DNA of 64,000 nucleotides from Saprospiraceae bacterium (lineage in GTDB: Bacteria; Bacteroidota; Bacteroidia; Chitinophagales; Saprospiraceae): positions 1 to 64,000 of the forward strand of contig JAJTFM010000014.1 of assembly GCA_021298575.1 (NCBI GenBank), given 5' to 3'. Shown here piece by piece: positions 1 through 9,408 of the stretch. The first letter of the stretch is position 1. Every line of letters starts with the position of its first letter. The position numbers and the translations under genes are program-made. The notes beneath the pieces were generated by a model. The model was not told where the DNA came from and made no database searches. It worked only from the letters and a program-made list of their open reading frames with translations.

Positions 1-1
1 G

Positions 2-1513
2 GCAGGAAAGGTTGCTAATGAACAAAAAATTCTGGCTGACAGCAGCGCCCGAGTGGCGGCGGAGCAGCGAGATATAGCCCGTATAGAAAAGCTGAAAGCG
101 GACAGCAGTGCTATATTGGCATTTGAGCAGAAGCAGCTAGCGGAGCAAAAGTCAAGGGAAGCGGAGATAAACCTTGGTATTGCGAAAAGAGAAGAGGCTC
201 GTGCGCTTGTTGCGCTGGAGCAGGTAAAGAAGGAGAAGTCTGCTACGGAGGAGCAGCGGCGGCGAGCGGAGGATAACTACCGCATTGCGCAGGAAAAAAC
301 GGTGGAGGTAGAAAAGCAGGCAGAGGTTGTCAAACGCGCACTTGAAGCTACTAAAACAGCTCTGCGCAATGTGGTATCACTTACGCTAACTGAGGTAGAA
401 AGGTTGATATATGAGATTAAGTATGATTCTGCCTTTAACAGAATTAGTACAGTTATCTCACTTGATGCTTCAAAACCGGAGGTAAGTAATGCTCTGCTTG
501 AATTCGCATTTTGGTATTGTGAATCAGGGAAACTGGAAAAGTCGGCTGATATAATCAAGAAGGCTTACAGTCTTGCTGATAAACCAATGGCGACGTATCC
601 TGGACAGATTGATATCAAGTTGCTTCGTGATTTAATACATAATCTGAATCCTGAACGTGATTCGATGCTTTTTGATAGATATTATCCCCAAATGGTAGAT
701 GTGCAGGGTGGTACTTTTGATATGGGTACTAAATCTGGCATTGAAGAGAAACGAAAGATAAAACTTAATCCATTTGCCAAAAGAGAAGTTAATCCTTATG
801 CAAATGAAGAACCGGTGCACAAGGTTAGTCTTTCTGATTTTAGAATATGCAAAACCGAGATAACGTGGTGGCAGTATGCTCTTTTTTGCGAGGCCAAAGA
901 ACGAAACTATTTAACTCCGGGATGGGGTGCAGATGGCGACAATCCTGTTGTGAATGTTTCTTGGTATGATGCGGTGGAGTACGCTAACTGGTTGAGTGAA
1001 CAAATGGGGTTAAATCCAGCGTATGATATTGACAGGGATAAAGAAGACATTAACAATAATAGTGTCTTTGATAACTTAAAATGGTCTGTCAAACTGAAGG
1101 ATGATTCGAATGGCTACCGTTTACCAACAGAGTCTGAGTGGGAGTATGCTGCTCGGGGCGGTAATAAAAGTAAAGGAAGAATTTACGCTGGCAGCAATGA
1201 CCTGGATTCTGTTGGGTGGTATTATGCAGATAGTGGAAGTCGTACACGTGCTGTTGGACAGAAAAAGCCGAATGAACTTGGATTGTATGATATGAGTGGT
1301 AATGTATGGGAGTGGTGTTGGGACTGGTACGGGGATTATAAATCGGAACCACAGGAAAATCCTGTTGGTGCTGAAAAGGGCGGCAGCCGTGTGTATCGCG
1401 GCGGCGGCTGGTATTACGGGCCGCGGGTCTGGCGCGCCGCCATTCGCGGCGACGGCGGGCCGTCGAACGGGTACAACAACCTTGGCTTCCGCCTCGCTGT
1501 CTCTCTCCAGTGA
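2..1513 (+). CDS. DGR target protein: coiled coil plus FGE-sulfatase (C-type-lectin-like) domain, 5' partial
   Basis: The frame is open to the left window edge, so the gene starts upstream; the first internal start-like codon is GTG at 53. About 125 N-terminal residues seen here are charged Ala/Glu/Lys/Gln-rich heptad-like sequence typical of a coiled coil. A short helical linker follows. From about codon 710 of the DNA coordinates onward comes an FGE-sulfatase domain: VDVQGGTFDMG, then NEEPVHKV, NPVVNVSWYDAVEYANWLS, GYRLPTESEWEYAARGG, and GLYDMSGNVWEWCWDWYG. These are family hallmarks of formylglycine-generating-enzyme-like proteins, many of which are binding rather than catalytic modules. 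The last 45 codons are the variable repeat of a diversity-generating retroelement and end in GFRLAVSLQ. Role by inference: a ligand-binding protein whose binding face is diversified by the neighbouring reverse transcriptase. What the missing N-terminus carries cannot be told from this window. Confidence 0.9.
   Translation, partial: AGKVANEQKILADSSARVAAEQRDIARIEKLKADSSAILAFEQKQLAEQKSREAEINLGIAKREEARALVALEQVKKEKSATEEQRRRAEDNYRIAQEKTVEVEKQAEVVKRALEATKTALRNVVSLTLTEVERLIYEIKYDSAFNRISTVISLDASKPEVSNALLEFAFWYCESGKLEKSADIIKKAYSLADKPMATYPGQIDIKLLRDLIHNLNPERDSMLFDRYYPQMVDVQGGTFDMGTKSGIEEKRKIKLNPFAKREVNPYANEEPVHKVSLSDFRICKTEITWWQYALFCEAKERNYLTPGWGADGDNPVVNVSWYDAVEYANWLSEQMGLNPAYDIDRDKEDINNNSVFDNLKWSVKLKDDSNGYRLPTESEWEYAARGGNKSKGRIYAGSNDLDSVGWYYADSGSRTRAVGQKKPNELGLYDMSGNVWEWCWDWYGDYKSEPQENPVGAEKGGSRVYRGGGWYYGPRVWRAAIRGDGGPSNGYNNLGFRLAVSLQ
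1376..1510 (+). repeat. DGR variable repeat (VR)
   Basis: This stretch aligns without gaps to the template repeat at 3133-3267 over 135 bases (45 codons). I count 21 mismatches. Twenty fall on template adenines (A to G or A to T); one is C to G, which changes a template TGC codon to TGG. The last 36 bases are identical and GC-rich, as expected for an initiation-of-mutagenic-homing (IMH) segment. The stop codon of the target gene follows at once. Confidence 0.95.
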
Positions 1514-1694
1514 TGTGGTTTGGAGTCCGGCTATCCAGGGAGCAAAGAAGAAAAAATGCGAATAGCTGCAACGGAACGGAGCAAGGCGGGGCTGCGGTAG
1601 CGCCCGCCTGCGAAGTGGAGGAGCAGTTATTCGCTGTCGCAAGCGGGAAACATCCGGGGCGAAGCCCCGAAATTTTTTTTAAAAAAGTGATTCT
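1514..1694 (+). terminator. Spacer after VR with GC hairpins and a terminator-like element
   Basis: The 181-base spacer holds a hairpin CGGGGC-GAA-GCCCCG at 1655-1669 followed by AA and a run of T, which looks like an intrinsic terminator separating the target gene from the HRDC/RT pair. A second GC-rich inverted repeat (GGCGGG near 1584, CCCGCC near 1602) precedes it. Just after VR, CTCCA (1505-1509) can pair with TGGAG (1521-1525). Positions 1527-1543 are nearly the reverse complement of the bases that follow TR (3267-3283). Confidence 0.6.
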
Positions 1695-2135
1695 ATGCAA
1701 ATAAAAGTATTTAACATTCCTGTTACGTATGGTGAAAGTGAATTTACCGACGAATTGAATGCTTTCCTGCGCAGCAGGAGAGTTATTACAATGGACAGTG
1801 AGCTGGTAAAGAGCGGCGGGGTGGCTTACTGGTCTTTTAAAATAGGTTATCTGGACGGGCCATCGCCCGAGCGCGACAAACAGTCCCGGATTGATTACAG
1901 GGAGGTGCTGGATGCCGAAACCTACAAGCGTTTCTCTGTATTGCGGGATATACGTAAAAAAATAGCCAGAGAGGAGTCCATACCCGCCTACGTGGTTTTC
2001 TCGGACGAGGAGCTGGCTGAATTGTCGAAAATCAGTCCGCTCACCATGCCTGCCATGAAATCGGTGAAGGGCATCGGAGAGAAAAAAGTGGAAAGGTATG
2101 GCCAGTTTTTCCTCGACAAAGTACTCGAAGAATGA
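1695..2135 (+). CDS. HRDC-domain DGR accessory protein
   Basis: 146 residues. The N-terminal half starts MQIKVFNIPV and has an alpha/beta feel without a family I can name. The C-terminal half is an HRDC domain: RKKIAREESIPAYVVFSDEE, then KISPLTMPAMKSVKGIGEKK and VERYGQFFLDKV. The same domain layout is seen in the RecQ encoded at 57986. HRDC proteins are a known class of accessory factor in DGRs, used where the common Avd protein is absent; no Avd-like gene is visible here. The stop overlaps the start of the reverse transcriptase (ATGA at 2132-2135), which implies translational coupling. Likely role by inference: nucleic-acid binding partner of the RT during template copying or homing. Confidence 0.85.
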   Translation: MQIKVFNIPVTYGESEFTDELNAFLRSRRVITMDSELVKSGGVAYWSFKIGYLDGPSPERDKQSRIDYREVLDAETYKRFSVLRDIRKKIAREESIPAYVVFSDEELAELSKISPLTMPAMKSVKGIGEKKVERYGQFFLDKVLEE

Positions 2136-3151
2136 AAAAAGCGGGTCAACTCATGCCCCTGATCCTGGAGCCGGATAACCTGCGGCTGGCTTTCTGGAAG
2201 GCATCAAAAGGCAAAAGATACAGCAATGCAGTATGCAGGTATCAGTTGCATCTGGAGGAAAACCTGAAAAAACTGCAGTACCAGATACGTACGGGTCTTG
2301 TCGAGGTGGGCGATTACCATTATTTCAAGGTGTTCGAGCCGAAGGAGAGGCAGATTTGTGCCTCGGCCTTCAGCGAGCAGGTGCTTCACCATGCCATGAT
2401 GAACGTGTGTCACGATATTTTTGAACGCCATCTGATTCACGACACGTACGCGACCAGAAAAGGCAAGGGAGTCCATGCGGCTCTGAACAGGGCAAAAGAA
2501 TTTACACGGACAAACAGGTATTATCTCAAGCTGGATGTGCGCAAATTTTTCGATTCGGTACATCACGATACCCTTGGGCAGCAGCTATCGAGGCTGTTCA
2601 GGGAGCAAAGGGTAAACGAGATATTTGGAAAGATAACCGACAGTTACGAGGCATCTCCGGGCCGGGGGCTTCCGATCGGGAATCTGACCAGTCAGTATTT
2701 CGCCAATCATTTTCTCTCCGGCCTCGACCACTATATAAAAGATGAATTGCGCGTGCGCGCGTATGTGAGATATATGGATGACATGGTACTGTGGAGTGAT
2801 GAAAAGGCTGCACTCGCGCGTGCACTGGCTTCTATTGCCGGTTTTATTCACGACCGACGGCACTGCAGGCTGAAGCCGGTGGTACTTGAAAAATGCAGCA
2901 GGGGACTTACTTTTCTCGGTTACCGGCTGTTTCCCGGCTTCCTGATACTCAGCAGACAGAGCAAACAGCGTTTTATCAGAAAGATGCATCTTCTGGATGA
3001 AAATTACGACAGCGGTTTGTGGCCGGAATCGGTATGCCAGCGTCGTGCGCTGCCGTTGCTGGCATTTCTGGAACATGCACACACAAGAAATTTCAGGGAA
3101 AGCGTACTTTTGGGACAGTGGTCAAACACCGCAAGGGCGACAACCGTGTGA
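2132..3151 (+). CDS. DGR-type reverse transcriptase
   Basis: 339 residues. It copies the template-repeat RNA with adenine-specific errors so that the cDNA can replace VR. The polymerase motifs are in order: [14 protein letters not shown] near residue 130 (first catalytic Asp), [20 protein letters not shown] near residue 178, RYMDDMVLW near residue 213 (YxDD catalytic pair), and TFLGYRLF near residue 260. The [10 protein letters not shown] version of the fourth motif, rather than the QG-x-x-x-SP form of group II intron and retroviral enzymes, is diagnostic of DGR reverse transcriptases. There is no maturase or endonuclease domain, and the length fits the family. It overlaps the HRDC gene by 4 bases. 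Its last 19 bases lie inside the template repeat. Confidence 0.95.
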   Translation: MKKAGQLMPLILEPDNLRLAFWKASKGKRYSNAVCRYQLHLEENLKKLQYQIRTGLVEVGDYHYFKVFEPKERQICASAFSEQVLHHAMMNVCHDIFERHLIHDTYATRKGKGVHAALNRAKEFTRTNRYYLKLDVRKFFDSVHHDTLGQQLSRLFREQRVNEIFGKITDSYEASPGRGLPIGNLTSQYFANHFLSGLDHYIKDELRVRAYVRYMDDMVLWSDEKAALARALASIAGFIHDRRHCRLKPVVLEKCSRGLTFLGYRLFPGFLILSRQSKQRFIRKMHLLDENYDSGLWPESVCQRRALPLLAFLEHAHTRNFRESVLLGQWSNTARATTV

Positions 3152-3267
3152 ATCGCGGCGGCAGCTGGAATAACGAACCGCAGAACTGCCGCGCCGCCAA
3201 TCGCAACAACAACGAGCCGTCGAACAGGAACAACAACCTTGGCTTCCGCCTCGCTGTCTCTCTCCAG
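3133..3267 (+). repeat. DGR template repeat (TR)
   Basis: 135 bases matching VR at 1376-1510. It contains 36 adenines, mostly in AAC/AAT codons, of which 20 are substituted in VR. Read in the VR frame it would code for an Asn-rich peptide (for example [13 protein letters not shown]), the standard layout that lets adenine mutagenesis reach many residues. It begins inside the 3' end of the RT gene. It ends with the 36-base segment identical to VR. TCCAG (3263-3267) and CTGGA (3272-3276) form a small hairpin at its 3' border that VR lacks. Confidence 0.95.
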
Positions 3268-3610
3268 CTCCCTGGATAGTCGGATGACATCCACAGAACA
3301 GGTGTTTGTCCCGCGCTACCCTCACCGGGGAGCCGAAGACAACCGTTATCGGGGTACGGCGGCAGTGCTGGTAGAGAAAATTGTCGAAGGCTCTGCCGCT
3401 GGCTACCCGTAACCGCATCCTGCTTCTTTTGTTTAACCGCAGAGTTACGCCGAGAAAGACTCTTTGCGTAACTCTGCGGTTACCTCTGCGCACCTCTGCG
3501 GTTAAACAAATACCAGGTTATCCGGTCGAGACCGGAAACCTGTGCAGAAAACACCAGTAAAATGCTCCCGAAAAACAGGATGGTGCTGGTAAAGAAAATC
3601 GTCGAAAGGG
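3268..3610. repeat. Gene-free stretch with a palindromic CTCTGCGGTTA repeat
   Basis: No gene is visible. At 3431-3507 lies an interspersed palindromic repeat: 3434-3450 is the perfect reverse complement of 3466-3482 (17 bases), and CTCTGCGGTTAAAC at 3494-3507 repeats the outer part. The same family occurs twice at 23701-24035. Segments 3365-3420 and 3582-3630 resemble each other (GTGCTGGTA, AGAAAAT, GTCGAA, GCTACCCGTA). The right one runs into the 3' end of the reductase gene, so the left one is a partial duplicate of it. Confidence 0.7.
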
Positions 3611-4336
3611 CTACCCGTACAACTCCATCCTCACCTGATCCTTGTTATACCCAAGCTTTTGGATCAGGTTGGTAGCTGCCTCGTCCACCATGGCGCTCCA
3701 GCCACAGAGGTAGAACGTCACGTCGGGTCGCGTATGCGCGTATGCGCTCAGGTAAATCTGGTGGATGTAGCCCCGGAAGCCGTGCCAGTCGGGTTGCCGC
3801 GACAGCGCAACATCCCAACTGAAACCGGGCACCTCCGATTGCAGCGCCTCAAATTCACTCCTGTACAGAATATCCGCCTCCGTGCGGGCCCCGAAAATCA
3901 GGTGAATCCGGCGGTGCGGCCGTCCAAAGCGCCGTATAGCCTGTATCATACTGCGGAAAGGTGCAATACCCGTGCCCGTGCAGATCATGACAATATCCCT
4001 GTCCAGCTCCGGCGGCAGCACAAAACTGCCCTCCGGTCCCTTGAACCGCAGTTCGGTGCCTTCCCTGACCTCCTCGAACAGATAGCGCGAGCCCAGTCCG
4101 GGCTGAGCGCGCACGATACACAGCTCGAACGTGTTGTCATGACCGGGGCAACCGGCGATCGAGTAGCTGCGCCACCGCTGCAGGCGTTTTTCGCCCACCG
4201 GCAGATCGAAAGTGATGAATTGTCCGGGCGTAAAGTCGAAGCGCTCCATCTCAGGTACTTCCAGATAAAAAGCCCTTACTTCGGGCGCGAGCGATGCCGT
4301 TCGGCGTACTATTGCGGTGTGCCAGGTGATTGCCAT
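3611..4336 (-). CDS. Ferredoxin/flavodoxin-NADP reductase family oxidoreductase
   Basis: 241 residues from the start at 4336 (MAITWHTAIV); the longer open frame to 4501 has a low-complexity Pro/Tyr/Leu-rich leader that is unlikely to be translated. An FAD-binding barrel contains RWRSYSIAG, the R-x-Y-S flavin motif, preceded by FTPGQFITFDLPVG. The NAD(P)-binding half has MICTGTGIAPFRSMIQ and ends YLCGWSAMVDEA. The protein moves electrons between NAD(P)H and a ferredoxin, flavodoxin or similar carrier; the partner is not given by context. It stands alone, convergent with the DGR locus. A minus-strand TACATTTG at 4407-4400 may be its promoter. Confidence 0.85.
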   Translation of the reverse strand: MAITWHTAIVRRTASLAPEVRAFYLEVPEMERFDFTPGQFITFDLPVGEKRLQRWRSYSIAGCPGHDNTFELCIVRAQPGLGSRYLFEEVREGTELRFKGPEGSFVLPPELDRDIVMICTGTGIAPFRSMIQAIRRFGRPHRRIHLIFGARTEADILYRSEFEALQSEVPGFSWDVALSRQPDWHGFRGYIHQIYLSAYAHTRPDVTFYLCGWSAMVDEAATNLIQKLGYNKDQVRMELYG

Positions 4337-4484
4337 TTTTGAAGGGTATGGGGGGTAGAGTGAAGGGTATGGGGTTAACAAAAACGGGTTTGTTAGGTTC
4401 AAATGTAGTGCGTCAATCAGATATGCGGCGTGTATTTCGCGCGACACCCGCCAGGATTCCTCCTTGCAAAAAATCCCGTTTTCA

Positions 4485-4517
4485 TTTGGAAAATTGCCCA
4501 AAAAGGGCGTACCTTTG
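4485..4517 (+). promoter_or_regulatory. Bacteroidota-type promoter of rpsL
   Basis: TTTG at 4485-4488 and TACCTTTG at 4510-4517, separated by 21 bases, fit the -33 TTTG / -7 TAnnTTTG consensus of Bacteroidota primary sigma factors. The implied leader to the rpsL start is about 80 bases. Confidence 0.65.
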
Positions 4518-4602
4518 CGTTCGCTTTGGGGAAGGCATGTCTTTTCATGTCGTTTTCCATTGATTTTGAACGAGTTACATTCATTTTTCAGCCAAGGAAG
4601 GT

Positions 4603-4977
4603 ATGCCTACTATCAACCAGTTGGTTCGCAACAGTCGCGAAAAGGTAGAATACAAGAGCAAGAGCCGTGCTCTGGCGTCAAGCCCGCAGAAGCGGGGCGT
4701 GTGCACGCGTGTGTACACAACGACACCAAAGAAGCCGAACTCTGCTCTTCGTAAAGTAGCCAAAGTGCGTCTGGTGAACGGTATCGAGGTGATTGCTTAC
4801 ATTCCGGGAGAAGGTCACAACCTGCAGGAGCACTCTATCGTGCTGGTGCGTGGTGGTCGTGTGAAAGACCTCCCGGGTGTTCGTTACACCATCGTACGTG
4901 GCGCCCTTGACACCGCCGGTGTTCAGAAGCGCAACAAGAGCCGTTCCAAGTACGGAACCAAGCGCCCGAAGAAGTAA
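4603..4977 (+). CDS. rpsL: 30S ribosomal protein S12
   Basis: 124 residues, the normal length. It starts [12 protein letters not shown] and contains the conserved decoding-site segment [17 protein letters not shown] and the [12 protein letters not shown] loop, where streptomycin-resistance changes occur in other bacteria. The conserved Lys residues look wild type. S12 sits at the interface of the 30S subunit and controls decoding accuracy. It is the first gene of a short str operon, rpsL-rpsG-fusA, behind a clear promoter. Confidence 0.98.
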   Translation: MPTINQLVRNSREKVEYKSKSRALASSPQKRGVCTRVYTTTPKKPNSALRKVAKVRLVNGIEVIAYIPGEGHNLQEHSIVLVRGGRVKDLPGVRYTIVRGALDTAGVQKRNKSRSKYGTKRPKK

Positions 4978-5059
4978 ATTCTTCACCCGCTGCTGCCCGC
5001 GCACACCAGGTGTACGCCGGCCGCTTTCACCAATTTCATTCATCACACATTAATTAAAA

Positions 5060-5527
5060 ATGCGTAAGCACAAACCGAAACCTCGAGTATTGGCTCCCGA
5101 TCCGCGTTATAGCGACACGTTGGTAACACGTTTCGTCAATAACCTGATGTGGGACGGCAAGAAGGGCGTTGCTTTTGGTATTTTTTACGATGCACTCGAC
5201 ATCGTGAAGAGCCGCACCAACGAGGACGAGTTGCAAGTGTGGAAAAAGGCACTCAACAACGTCATGCCCCAAGTGGAGGTACGCAGCCGCCGTATCGGTG
5301 GCGCCACCTTCCAGATTCCGACCGAACTTCCGGCAAGCCGCAAGATCTCCATCGGAATGAAATGGCTCATAAAATATGCCCGCGCCCGCAGTGGCAAAGG
5401 TATGGCTGAAAAGCTGGCAGCTGAAGTCATCGCCGCATCCAAAGGCGAAGGACAAGCTGTGAAAAAACGCGAAGACACCCACAAGATGGCCGAAGCAAAC
5501 CGCGCTTTCGCCCACTTCAGGGCCTGA
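5060..5527 (+). CDS. rpsG: 30S ribosomal protein S7
   Basis: 155 residues, standard length, starting [17 protein letters not shown]. It contains [14 protein letters not shown] and [15 protein letters not shown], both typical of S7, which nucleates assembly of the 30S head by binding 16S rRNA. It lies 82 bases after rpsL and 169 bases before fusA on the same strand. The rpsG-fusA spacer contains an inverted repeat (GGGAACAATTTT near 5584 against AAATTGTTCCC near 5554) that could be an attenuator or processing site; this is inference. Confidence 0.98.
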   Translation: MRKHKPKPRVLAPDPRYSDTLVTRFVNNLMWDGKKGVAFGIFYDALDIVKSRTNEDELQVWKKALNNVMPQVEVRSRRIGGATFQIPTELPASRKISIGMKWLIKYARARSGKGMAEKLAAEVIAASKGEGQAVKKREDTHKMAEANRAFAHFRA

Positions 5528-5696
5528 GCGGGTCTTTATTTGGACATTGCCGCCAAAATTGTTCCCGCTCTCATCAAGGGCTGCGGGAACAATTTTAGGC
5601 GGTTTTGGCGTTTTTAAAGGCGTGCAAATCTGGAACATTCTCCGTTTGCGAAATTCACTCAAATTTTAACAATCATTCATCTTAACTTAAAAATTC

Positions 5697-7826
<2,130 letters not shown>

Positions 7827-7851
7827 CAATTACTTGTTTTTGTTTGATATT

Positions 7852-7892
7852 CCCGAATTCTTTCCTTATTGAAAGAATTCGGGATTTTTTTT
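7852..7892 (+). terminator. Intrinsic terminator of the rpsL-rpsG-fusA operon
   Basis: A perfect 13-base-pair stem (7852-7864 with 7871-7883) with a 6-base loop is followed by A and a run of eight T. It sits 25 bases after fusA. It may also serve the convergent gene ending at 7922. Confidence 0.92.
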
Positions 7893-7921
7893 GCCGGTGT
7901 CAGAGCTTGTTCAGGACTCTC

Positions 7922-8662
7922 TTAAAGTTCAAAGTTGGGCGAAAGCTCCTCCTCGTTACCCGCATAGAACTTGTTGATATGCTGAACAGCCTCATCAGGA
8001 TCGTCGGTCACGAGGAACAGATCGAGGTCTTTCTCAGCGATATTATGGTGCCGTTTGAGCATAATTTCCACAATCCAGTTGCGGAGGCCCTCCCAGAATT
8101 CCTTACCCATCAGTACAATAGGTACGGGCGTGATCTTGTTGGTTTGAACCAGCGTGAGCACTTCGAACAGTTCGTCGAGGGTGCCGAATCCGCCGGGCAT
8201 GACCACGAAGCCCTGGGCGTACTTCACGAACATAACCTTTCGGACGAAGAAGTACCGGTGTTTCAGGTTGTGTTCGGGTGCGATAAAGGCGTTGTGGTGC
8301 TGCTCGAATGGCAGGTCAATATTGAGCCCGATGGAGGTGCCCTGCTTCATCCACGCACCCCGGTTGCCGGCCTCCATAATACCCGGACCGCCACCGGTAA
8401 TGATTCCGTAGCCTTCTTCAGTAAGTTTACTGGCTACTTTGGAGGCGAGCTCATAATAATAGGTTCCCGGTTTGGTACGGGCCGAGCCGAAAATGGATAC
8501 ACAGGGACCCAGGTTGTTGAGCACCTCGAATCCGTCCACAAATTCGGCCATCACTTTGAACATGGTCCAGGAGTTTTCCCCGCGCATTTTTGACCACTGC
8601 TTCATGGCGCGTTGTCCTGTTCCACCCTTGATTTCATCGGCGGATTGTTTATTTTCTTCCAT
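7922..8662 (-). CDS. LOG-family (TIGR00730) nucleotide phosphoribohydrolase
   Basis: 246 residues. The Rossmann-type fold carries GYGIITGGGPGIMEAGNRGA and the signature FVVMPGGFGTLDELFEVL (PGGxGTxxE), which in characterised LOG proteins binds and hydrolyses nucleoside 5'-monophosphates (cytokinin activation in plants and actinobacteria). Such genes are often mislabelled lysine decarboxylase. The true bacterial substrate here is not known. The N-terminus is charged and slightly longer than the core fold. The stop abuts a copy of a dispersed GAGCNTGTTCAGGA motif (7903-7923). Confidence 0.85.
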   Translation of the reverse strand: MEENKQSADEIKGGTGQRAMKQWSKMRGENSWTMFKVMAEFVDGFEVLNNLGPCVSIFGSARTKPGTYYYELASKVASKLTEEGYGIITGGGPGIMEAGNRGAWMKQGTSIGLNIDLPFEQHHNAFIAPEHNLKHRYFFVRKVMFVKYAQGFVVMPGGFGTLDELFEVLTLVQTNKITPVPIVLMGKEFWEGLRNWIVEIMLKRHHNIAEKDLDLFLVTDDPDEAVQHINKFYAGNEEELSPNFEL

Positions 8663-8690
8663 AATTGAATTTTTTTGGAACCGGTCCGGG

Positions 8691-8834
8691 CCAGGGTGTG
8701 TCTGAAAAATACATGCCTGTCCGAAAACGCATCTTTTGGAACCTGTCCGACAGGTCTTTTTCGGGCAATATAACCCGATATTACCCTCAAAAGCACCTTT
8801 GTCCAGAACCCAAAATCTGCTGTTTTCGACCTCG
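8691..8834 (-). repeat. Dispersed repeat, copy A (truncated MITE-like element)
   Basis: On the minus strand this 144-base stretch matches 24392-24534 with scattered substitutions and one single-base indel. Copy B has terminal inverted repeats at both ends; copy A keeps only the GGGTGTGTCTGAAAAATAC end (near 8694) and lacks the other. The other end lies within the pth reading frame, supplying its last codons. It contains a short palindrome CCTGTCGGACAGG. Confidence 0.8.
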
Positions 8835-9344
8835 TTTTATTACTTCGGTGCAATGTTCGAGGATGTGGGGAAGTTCAGCTTTTTCGTCTTCACTCCATTT
8901 CCCCAGCACGAAATTGACCTGTTTGCCTTTTGAGAAGTTGCTTCCTATACCCACGCGCAGGCGCGGGTACGTGTCGCCCCCGAGGAGCTCCTGAATATTC
9001 TTTAGTCCGTTGTGGCCGCCATCGGAACCCTTGCCGCGGAGGCGGAGCTTCCCGAAGTCGAGGTTGAGGTCGTCGCAGATAACCAGACTGTTTTCCACGG
9101 GTATCTTTTCCTTCTGCAGCCAGTAGCGCACGGCTTTCCCGCTGAGATTCATATAGGTGTTGGGTTTCAGCAGAATCAGGGTGCGGCCTTTCCATTTCAC
9201 TTCGGCGAGATCGCCGTGATTATCGCCTTTCCAACTACCGCCGAGTGCGGAGCAGATAAAGTTTAACACGTCAAATCCGACATTGTGACGTGTGTCGTCG
9301 TAATCGTAGCCGATATTGCCGAGGCCTGTAATCAGATATTTCAT
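8787..9344 (-). CDS. pth: Peptidyl-tRNA hydrolase
   Basis: 185 residues. It releases peptides from stalled peptidyl-tRNA in the cytoplasm. The motifs are MKYLITGLGNIGYDYDDTRHNVGF (catalytic His in TRHN, here split in two: GLGNIGYDYDDTRHN), KPNTYMNLSGKAV, CDDLNLDFGKLRLR and GKGSDGGHNGLKNI, all in the expected order. The catalytic core is intact. The last dozen or so residues (RKQQILGSGQRCF) are encoded by dispersed repeat copy A, so the native C-terminal helix end has been replaced. This region is usually variable, and activity is probably retained. A minus-strand promoter TATCTTTG lies at 9371-9364. Confidence 0.95.
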   Translation of the reverse strand: MKYLITGLGNIGYDYDDTRHNVGFDVLNFICSALGGSWKGDNHGDLAEVKWKGRTLILLKPNTYMNLSGKAVRYWLQKEKIPVENSLVICDDLNLDFGKLRLRGKGSDGGHNGLKNIQELLGGDTYPRLRVGIGSNFSKGKQVNFVLGKWSEDEKAELPHILEHCTEVIKRGRKQQILGSGQRCF

Positions 9345-9363
9345 ATTTTCAAAAAAAGGGCAG

Positions 9364-9397
9364 CAAAGATAACTGCCTGGAATAGCTTTGCATCAAA
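9364..9397. promoter_or_regulatory. Overlapping divergent promoters for pth and the lipoprotein operon
   Basis: Minus strand: TTTG at 9397-9394 and TATCTTTG at 9371-9364 (22-base spacing) face pth. Plus strand: TAGCTTTG at 9383-9390 faces the lipoprotein gene starting at 9409. The two elements interleave, so the genes may interfere or be co-regulated. Confidence 0.5.
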
Positions 9398-9408
9398 ACC
9401 ATGCATCT

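Noticed and set aside
1655..1680. Promoter for HRDC/RT immediately after the terminator-like hairpin
   Set aside because: No TAnnTTTG element is visible between the hairpin and the HRDC start; transcription may be by read-through, but this cannot be settled from sequence.
1089..1700. Long minus-strand open frames over the DGR target 3' end
   Set aside because: They are antisense to a well-supported gene and repeat region, with no family features; GC-rich VR sequence leaves frames open by chance.
3019..3279. Open frame of 86 codons running through TR and ending with [12 protein letters not shown]
   Set aside because: This is the template repeat read in the target frame together with antisense-like RT sequence; TR is a non-coding template.
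4337..4501. N-terminal extension of the reductase (55 codons)
   Set aside because: Low-complexity leader with repeated PYPS-like sequence, absent from the family; start at 4336 fits the fold.
8602..8853. Small protein with VLLRVISGYIARKR shared by both repeat copies
   Set aside because: The copies differ by an indel and the upstream frames disagree, so the shared peptide reflects repeat similarity, not a conserved gene.
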